Shown: positions 5,479-9,858 of the stretch, piece after piece
Layout: each line of letters opens with the position of its first letter
Position numbering within the stretch: the first letter of the stretch is position 1
Notes under the pieces: model-generated
What the model was told of the DNA's origin: nothing
The model's database searches: none
What the model saw: the letters and a program-made list of their open reading frames with translations, nothing else
Program-made: the position numbers and the translations under genes
From: Rhodospirillaceae bacterium
Lineage (GTDB): Bacteria; Pseudomonadota; Alphaproteobacteria; UBA11073
DNA length: 9,858 nt
Direction of reading: 5' to 3'
NCBI GenBank assembly: GCA_003536545.1
Contig: DPZW01000123.1
Coordinates: 1-9,858, forward strand

Positions 5479-5838
5479 ATGGCTAAAAAGAAACCTGCTC
5501 CAAAAACCGAAGCTGCTGTTCGCCCGGTAAAAGAAACTCTGACTAAGTCAGCAATCATCAGCATGATCGCTGAACAGAATGAAGTTTCTCGTAAAACTGC
5601 AACTGGCATGTTCGAAACTCTGGCCAGCGTTATGTTGGGTTCAGTTCACCCTAAAGGTTCAGGCGAATTCACTTTGCCAGGCCTGCTCAAAGTTACTCTG
5701 CGCAAAGTACCTGCGCGTAAAGAAGGCACGTTGATCCGTAACCCGGCAACTGGCGAAATGATGAAAGCTGCAGCGAAGCCTGCAAGCGTTCGCGTTAAAG
5801 TTCGCGCATTGTCTAAATTGAAAAAAGCTGCTGCGTAA
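5479..5838 (+). CDS. HU/IHF-like DNA-binding protein
   Basis: A 119-residue basic protein of the HU-like nucleoid family, expected to bind and bend DNA. A Lys/Ala/Pro-rich N-terminal tail (MAKKKPAPKTEAAVRPVKET) precedes the helical part (LTKSAIISMIAEQNEVSRKT, 21-40, then a second helix to about 54). The strand-rich DNA-binding part follows, with GSGEFTLPGLLKVTLRKVP (60-78), the family signature RNPATGE (87-93) and KPASVRVKVRALSKLKKAA. Gly-x-Gly-x-Phe and the RNPxTGE arm motif are diagnostic. The start at 5479 is preferred because AGGA (5469-5472) lies 6 nt upstream and N-termini of relatives begin MAKKK; the longer form from 5431 adds low-quality residues. Codon use is visibly biased (GCT, GTT, CTG, AAA), consistent with high expression. 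It is monocistronic, with a strong terminator. Confidence 0.92.
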   Translation: MAKKKPAPKTEAAVRPVKETLTKSAIISMIAEQNEVSRKTATGMFETLASVMLGSVHPKGSGEFTLPGLLKVTLRKVPARKEGTLIRNPATGEMMKAAAKPASVRVKVRALSKLKKAAA

Positions 5839-5862
5839 TTATATTCACGCATTATGCGAAAA

Positions 5863-5888
5863 GGCCCGGTTTTTCCGGGCCTTTTTTT
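5863..5888 (+). terminator. Rho-independent terminator of the HU-like gene
   Basis: A perfect 7-bp GC-rich stem GGCCCGG/CCGGGCC (5863-5869 and 5875-5881) with a TTTTT loop is followed by seven T (5882-5888). AAAA at 5859-5862 extends the stem and would give a U-run on the other strand. It lies 25 bp after the HU-like stop codon. Confidence 0.95.
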
Positions 5889-5910
5889 ATTTTCCGGGAT
5901 CCCAGGACAA

Positions 5911-5939
5911 TTGAAAAAATATTCTATTTCATCTAGAAA
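5911..5939 (+). promoter_or_regulatory. Sigma-70-like promoter for the NTF2-like gene
   Basis: TTGAAA (5911-5916, 5/6 to consensus) and TAGAAA (5934-5939, 4/6) are separated by exactly 17 bp. The -10 ends 6 bp before the ATG at 5946, so transcription would begin at or next to the start codon. Confidence 0.5.
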
Positions 5940-5945
5940 ATATTC

Positions 5946-6338
5946 ATGGCCATAGAAAACCTTATCCATTCTTATTTTGATGCCTTTAACCGCCATGACC
6001 TTGAAGGGCAGCTGGCAACTTTGTCTGACGATGTCGTGCATGACCTGAATGAAGGTGGGCGCGAGATTGGCCGTGAAGCCTTCCGCAAATTCAAAACACA
6101 TATGGATGCATGCTACCGCGAACAGATTGTGGATTTGGTAATCATGACCAACGGCAATCGCGGCGCAGCAGAATTTATTGTGCGCGGCGAATATATTCAG
6201 ACCGATAACGGACTGCCGCCTGCCAACGGACAAAAATATGAAATTCCGGCAGCCGTATTTTTTGAAGCCGCGGATAACAAGCTCACGCGCGTGACATCTT
6301 ATTATAATCTGCGGCAGTGGATTGCGGCGGTCAGCTAA
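5946..6338 (+). CDS. NTF2/SnoaL-like protein (ketosteroid isomerase-related)
   Basis: A 130-residue protein with the cone-shaped NTF2-like (SnoaL) fold pattern. It opens with the helix IENLIHSYFDAFNRHDLEGQ (3-22), then LATLSDDVVHDLNEGGREIG, the helix EAFRKFKTHMDACY, and C-terminal strands (DLVIMTNGNRGAAEFIVRGE, YEIPAAVFFEAADNKLTRVT, SYYNLRQWI). Many such proteins are small enzymes (isomerases, hydrolases) or ligand-binding proteins; the substrate is unknown. No Shine-Dalgarno precedes the ATG, and the upstream promoter geometry suggests a leaderless message. The gene follows the HU-like terminator, so it is an independent unit. Its TAA stop overlaps the convergent flavoprotein stop in CTAA. 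Confidence 0.85.
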   Translation: MAIENLIHSYFDAFNRHDLEGQLATLSDDVVHDLNEGGREIGREAFRKFKTHMDACYREQIVDLVIMTNGNRGAAEFIVRGEYIQTDNGLPPANGQKYEIPAAVFFEAADNKLTRVTSYYNLRQWIAAVS

Positions 6339-7543
6339 TTTAGAAAATTGATGATGCCATGCGCGGCGGCCGCACCGGTTGCAAAACAGCCCTGCAACAG
6401 GTAGCCGCCGGTGGGGGCTTCCCAATCCAACATTTCCCCCGCCGCAAAAACACCCGGCAGTTTTTTCAACATTAAACCATTATCCAGTTCCGAAAGCGCA
6501 ATGCCGCCCGCTGTGGAAATCGCGCGCTCGATATGGGATGTCCCGGTTAATGTCAGCGGCACAGATTTTAACAGGGCCGCGAGCTGAGGTGGTGAATAAC
6601 GCCCAAGCTCGGCGCGGTTGGGTTGTTCTAATAATAAGCCAATGGCAGGCGACGAAAGCGAAATGGCTTTGCGCAGATAATTGGTAAAAGACAGCGCAGC
6701 GCGCGGTCTTTGCAGGGCTTTGGTCAGTTGTTCCTCCGTCATATCCGGCCGTAAATCTACGGCTAATTCCGCGCTGCCATATTGCGCGATCGCATCACGT
6801 AAAGCGGTGGACAATGCATAAACTGGGCCACCTTCGATCCCGCCCTGGGTAATCATGATCTCCCCCGGCACGCGTATGCCATTAAATAGCAGCGCAACAG
6901 ATTTCACAGGCTGTCCCGCATATTTATTTTTAAAAATATCAGACCAATTGATCTGGAAACCACAATTGGCAGGGCGCAACGGCATGATTTCAATTTTTTT
7001 ATTTTGCAAAATTTCGGTCCACGCGCCATCTGATCCCAAGCGCGGCCAGGATGCGCCGCCGAGTGCGAGCAAAACCGCGTCTGCCGCCACGGCAACTTCT
7101 TTATTTTCATATTTAAAAATTAGATTATTTTCGCGCCAACCCAGCCAATGGTGATTGAGTTTGAATTGCACCCCCAGCTTTTCCAGCCGCAATAGCCATG
7201 CGCGTAATAGCGGTGAGGCCTTAAACATTTTTGGAAAAACGCGGCCGGACGTCCCGATGAATGTTTCCTGTCCCAAATCATCCGCCCAGGCGCGCAGCAT
7301 CTGGGGCGTGAAACTTTCTATCAGCGGCGTCATAAATTTTTCAGCCGCACCGTAACGCGGCAGGAATTTTTCAAACTCTTCACTATGTGTGAGATTCAAT
7401 CCGCCTCTGCCTGCCATTAAAAACTTCCGGCCCAGCGATGGTTTTTGTTCATAAACCGTCACGGTCTGTCCTGCCTGCGCCAGAATTTCAGCAGCCATTA
7501 ACCCTGCGGGGCCGCCACCAATGACCGCAACGGTTTTAGTCAC
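6335..7543 (-). CDS. FAD-dependent oxidoreductase, TIGR03862/HI0933-like flavoprotein
   Basis: A 402-residue predicted flavoprotein. The N-terminal Rossmann motif VAVIGGGPAGLMAAEILAQA (5-24) and E32 (VYEQ) bind the FAD dinucleotide. GRKFLMAGRGGLNLTHSE (38-55) is characteristic of the TIGR03862 branch of the HI0933/YhiN-type family. LLALGGASWPRLGSDG and the C-terminal LPGVFAAGEMLDWEAPTGGY followed by LLQGCFATGAAAA form the second FAD-binding region. Substrate is unknown. The start is GTG at 7543, overlapping the upstream gene's end by 8 nt (GTGACTAA). An AGGA lies 11 nt upstream, which is long spacing, so translation probably depends on coupling. It is the last gene of the minus-strand operon, and its TAG stop is interlocked with the convergent gene. 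Confidence 0.92.
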   Translation of the reverse strand: MTKTVAVIGGGPAGLMAAEILAQAGQTVTVYEQKPSLGRKFLMAGRGGLNLTHSEEFEKFLPRYGAAEKFMTPLIESFTPQMLRAWADDLGQETFIGTSGRVFPKMFKASPLLRAWLLRLEKLGVQFKLNHHWLGWRENNLIFKYENKEVAVAADAVLLALGGASWPRLGSDGAWTEILQNKKIEIMPLRPANCGFQINWSDIFKNKYAGQPVKSVALLFNGIRVPGEIMITQGGIEGGPVYALSTALRDAIAQYGSAELAVDLRPDMTEEQLTKALQRPRAALSFTNYLRKAISLSSPAIGLLLEQPNRAELGRYSPPQLAALLKSVPLTLTGTSHIERAISTAGGIALSELDNGLMLKKLPGVFAAGEMLDWEAPTGGYLLQGCFATGAAAAHGIINFLN

Positions 7544-8678
7544 CGCTGGTCATTTCCTGTTGCAGCGCGCGAATTGCGCTATCCCAATCATGCAATTGTG
7601 ATTGCCGGAATAACTTCATGGACGGATACCACGGCGTATCCTTACGATTCAAAAACCACCGCCAGTCAGGTGTATGAGGCAATAACACATAGGTAGGAAT
7701 ACCCAACGCACCGGCGATATGCGCAGTGGCATTATCAATGGTGATGACGCCATCCAGTGATGCAACTTGCGCAGCGAAATGATCCAGATCCGCCAAGGGA
7801 TTAACATCTGCATCAAAGACCAGTGGCGCATTTGCAGCTGCAGCCTGATTTTCTAATTCTGCCACATCCCCGTATTGCAGATTAAGCCATTCAATACCGG
7901 ATAATGCAAATAACGGATTCAACTGCGTGAGCGAAATTGAACGGTAACGTCCCGTGGCCGTGCTATTGCTATGCCATGAAATGCCAATGCGTTTTTTGCC
8001 AGCATCCTTTTGCGGCGTAACCGCTTTCAAATAATATTTGGGCGCGCTGTATGATGACAAATCAGGATGCAGCAACATAGGCAAATCGCCCATGGGTCGG
8101 TGCGCTGCAAATTTCTCCATGCCCAGTTCATGCACCACTTCAACTTGCGGAAAAGAACGTTTAAACAATGGTATCAAACGCGGATTGGCGCATTTCAAGA
8201 CAATATCAACGCCGCGAGCAATGATTTCTGGTAAAAACCCCGCAAACATGACTTCATCACCTATGCCTTGCTCGCCCCATAACAATAATTTTCCTTGTAC
8301 CGGACTGCCGTCCCACAATGCTGCTTCACGCACTGTTCCCGGATGTGGCAAATTTTTATTTGCCCATCGCGCTTCATAATTTTTCCATCCCTCAGCAAAA
8401 TTTCCGCACATCAGTTGCGCAGTGGCCAGACTATATCGGGTTTTATGAGATTGCGGCTTACTGGCCAGTGCGCGTTCATAACAATCCATTGCAGCAGAGA
8501 TCTTTCCCATCAAAAGCAAAAGATCGCCCAGGTTATGCAATGCCTCGGCAAAATTAGGCACCAGATTCAGTGCAGCTTCATAGTGTTGCCGGGCAATTTC
8601 CCAATCATCTTTACTAAAAGCTTCATTGGCCAGTTGATAGTGCCGCGCGGTTTCCTCGATCAATTCAGGTTTAGTCAC
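7536..8678 (-). CDS. TPR-repeat protein with GT9-like glycosyltransferase domain
   Basis: A 380-residue two-domain protein. Residues 11-111 form about three tetratricopeptide repeats (ARHYQLANEAFSKDDWEIAR, then AEALHNLGDLLLLMGKISAA and KTRYSLATAQLMCGNFAEGW). Residues 117-376 resemble ADP-heptose-type GT9 glycosyltransferases, with LLLWGEQGIGDEVMFAGFLP (131-150), RIGISWHSNSTATGRYRS (230-247) and the donor-site stretch LDGVITIDNATAHIAGALG (308-326). Such proteins probably glycosylate proteins or surface polymers; substrate is unknown. The start is GTG at 8678, which gives the same 8-nt GTGACTAA overlap seen at the next junction. The longer reading to 8831 only adds antisense-free but non-homologous, Arg-rich sequence inside the dehydrogenase gene. 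AGGG lies 11 nt upstream. Confidence 0.9.
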   Translation of the reverse strand: MTKPELIEETARHYQLANEAFSKDDWEIARQHYEAALNLVPNFAEALHNLGDLLLLMGKISAAMDCYERALASKPQSHKTRYSLATAQLMCGNFAEGWKNYEARWANKNLPHPGTVREAALWDGSPVQGKLLLWGEQGIGDEVMFAGFLPEIIARGVDIVLKCANPRLIPLFKRSFPQVEVVHELGMEKFAAHRPMGDLPMLLHPDLSSYSAPKYYLKAVTPQKDAGKKRIGISWHSNSTATGRYRSISLTQLNPLFALSGIEWLNLQYGDVAELENQAAAANAPLVFDADVNPLADLDHFAAQVASLDGVITIDNATAHIAGALGIPTYVLLPHTPDWRWFLNRKDTPWYPSMKLFRQSQLHDWDSAIRALQQEMTSGD

Positions 8679-9858
8679 CGAATTTAATGCCCTGCGCCAG
8701 CGCGGGTTTTTCGTGGCCGTAATAAGTCGTACTGGTCTGCCGGCGCATGTAAATCTTCCAGGCATCCGAACCGCTCTCGCGGCCGCCGCCGGTTTCCTTT
8801 TCGCCGCCAAACGCGCCGCCAATCTCCGCACCTGATGTACCGATATTCACATTTGCGATTCCGCAATCTGAATTGCGTTTGAAATATTCCGCCTCGCGCA
8901 CATCCGTTGTAAAAATTGCCGAACTCAAGCCCTGCGGCACTGCATTATGAATCCGCATTGCGTCTTCGAGGGTATCATAGGGCATCACATATAAAATCGG
9001 TGCGAATGTTTCATGCATGACCTGCTCATATTGCTTGTCCAGCTTCACGACGGCTGGTTGCACATAATAACCATCAGGATAACGATCTGCCAATGCACGC
9101 ATGCCACCAAAAATATCCTGCGCGGCAGGCTTGATCGCCGCCAATGCTTTCTGCATCTCATCAAAAGAAGCTTTGTCAATCAGCGGACCAATCAGCGTGG
9201 TTTTTTCCAGAGGTGAGCCAATCTTCGCACCCAATTGCGCATAGGCGTTTTTCAATTTTTCATACAGACTGTCATGCATCGAACGATGCACAATCACGCG
9301 GCGCGTGGAGGTACAACGCTGTCCGGCTGTGCCGACTGCACCAAACAAGATTGCTGGAATAGCCAATTCCATATCCGCCGAAGGCGTGATGATCATCGCG
9401 TTATTCCCGCCCAATTCCAATAATCCGCGCCCCATGCGCGCGGCCAGCATTTCCCCCACCGCATAACCCATGCGCGTGGATCCTGTGGCGGAAATCAACG
9501 GCACACGTTTGTCCCTCACCAATATTTCGCCCAGATCGCGGCGGCCAAGCATTACAGATGACAATCCCTGCGGCACTTCACCAAATTCCTTACAGGCTTT
9601 TTCAAATAATGCCTGACAGGCCAATGCGGTCAGTGGCGTTTTTTCAGATGGTTTCCAGATCACACTGTCACCGCAAACCCATGCAAGCGCGGCATTCCAT
9701 GCCCAAACCGCAACCGGGAAATTAAAAGCCGAAATCACGCCAACCACGCCCAACGGCAAATAATTTTCCTGCATTACGTGATTGGGACGTTCGCTGGCAA
9801 TCGTCAGGCCATAGAGTTGCCGCGACAAACCCACGGCGAAATCACAGATATCAATCAT
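8671..9858 (-). CDS. amaB: Aldehyde dehydrogenase, ALDH7 / AmaB type (partial, N-terminus outside window)
   Basis: The C-terminal 395 residues of an NAD-dependent aldehyde dehydrogenase; the start lies beyond the window edge, about 100 residues missing from a usual length near 500. It closely resembles L-piperidine-6-carboxylate/alpha-aminoadipic semialdehyde dehydrogenase of lysine catabolism, which oxidises the semialdehyde to 2-aminoadipate. Visible markers are the oxyanion-hole Asn in SAFNFPV (N46 of this fragment), the NAD-site WKPSEKTPLTA (68-78), SATGSTRMG, the general base E148 in LLELGGNN, and the catalytic C182 in GQRCTSTRR. HETFAPILYVMPY and GIANVNIGTSGAEIGGAFGG are typical of the ALDH7 branch. 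MIDICDFAVG at the edge is internal, not the start. It is probably the upstream gene of the operon and ends GD-TAA, overlapping the next start. Confidence 0.9.
   Translation of the reverse strand: MIDICDFAVGLSRQLYGLTIASERPNHVMQENYLPLGVVGVISAFNFPVAVWAWNAALAWVCGDSVIWKPSEKTPLTALACQALFEKACKEFGEVPQGLSSVMLGRRDLGEILVRDKRVPLISATGSTRMGYAVGEMLAARMGRGLLELGGNNAMIITPSADMELAIPAILFGAVGTAGQRCTSTRRVIVHRSMHDSLYEKLKNAYAQLGAKIGSPLEKTTLIGPLIDKASFDEMQKALAAIKPAAQDIFGGMRALADRYPDGYYVQPAVVKLDKQYEQVMHETFAPILYVMPYDTLEDAMRIHNAVPQGLSSAIFTTDVREAEYFKRNSDCGIANVNIGTSGAEIGGAFGGEKETGGGRESGSDAWKIYMRRQTSTTYYGHEKPALAQGIKFGD

Noticed and set aside
5646..6425. Long 259-codon minus-strand ORF
   Set aside because: It lies opposite the HU-like gene, its terminator and the NTF2-like gene, all well supported, and has no recognisable domain.

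Overview
The window looks like a chromosomal segment of an alphaproteobacterium or close relative with moderate GC. This placement is inference. It rests on the GreB N-terminal extension beginning MSKAFTKE, a TIGR03862-type flavoprotein, an HU-like protein with a lysine/alanine-rich tail of a type common in Proteobacteria, and an ECF sigma/small membrane protein pair. No plasmid, phage, IS element or CRISPR array is visible, and most genes are ordinary housekeeping or metabolic genes.

Layout. (1) 13-1852: two divergent genes 31 bp apart, a short minus-strand protein that may be prematurely terminated and a plus-strand GT4-like glycosyltransferase. (2) 1852-2494: rnhA (RNase HI), preceded by two extra tandem copies of its own first 54 bp, each followed by the same 50-bp linker (period 104 bp). 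The start and stop codons form an unbroken chain (TAATG, ATGA, ATGA) from the glycosyltransferase through two 35-codon mini-ORFs into intact rnhA. (3) 2491-3733, minus strand: a probable operon of EF-hand secreted protein, ECF sigma factor and small single-pass membrane protein (putative anti-sigma factor), converging on rnhA with both stop codons in one CTAG. (4) 3869-4549: tRNA-Ser(GGA), then an unrecognised AT-rich secreted-protein gene that looks acquired. (5) 4554-5108: greB. (6) 5109-5478: a 370-bp non-coding stretch rich in palindromes. (7) 5479-5888: HU-like DNA-binding protein with a textbook terminator. (8) 5946-6338: NTF2/SnoaL-like protein, possibly leaderless. (9) 6335-9858, minus strand: aldehyde dehydrogenase (ALDH7/AmaB type, N-terminus outside the window), a TPR/GT9-like glycosyltransferase, and a TIGR03862-like flavoprotein. 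Both internal junctions of this operon use the same 8-nt overlap GTGACTAA, within a shared 11-mer.

The most unusual item is the tandemly repeated rnhA 5' end with its start-stop chain. Next are the duplicated GTGACTAA junctions, the foreign-looking gene between tRNA-Ser and greB, and the palindrome-rich region upstream of the HU-like gene. I see no clear new multi-gene system such as a defence, toxin-antitoxin or retron system.
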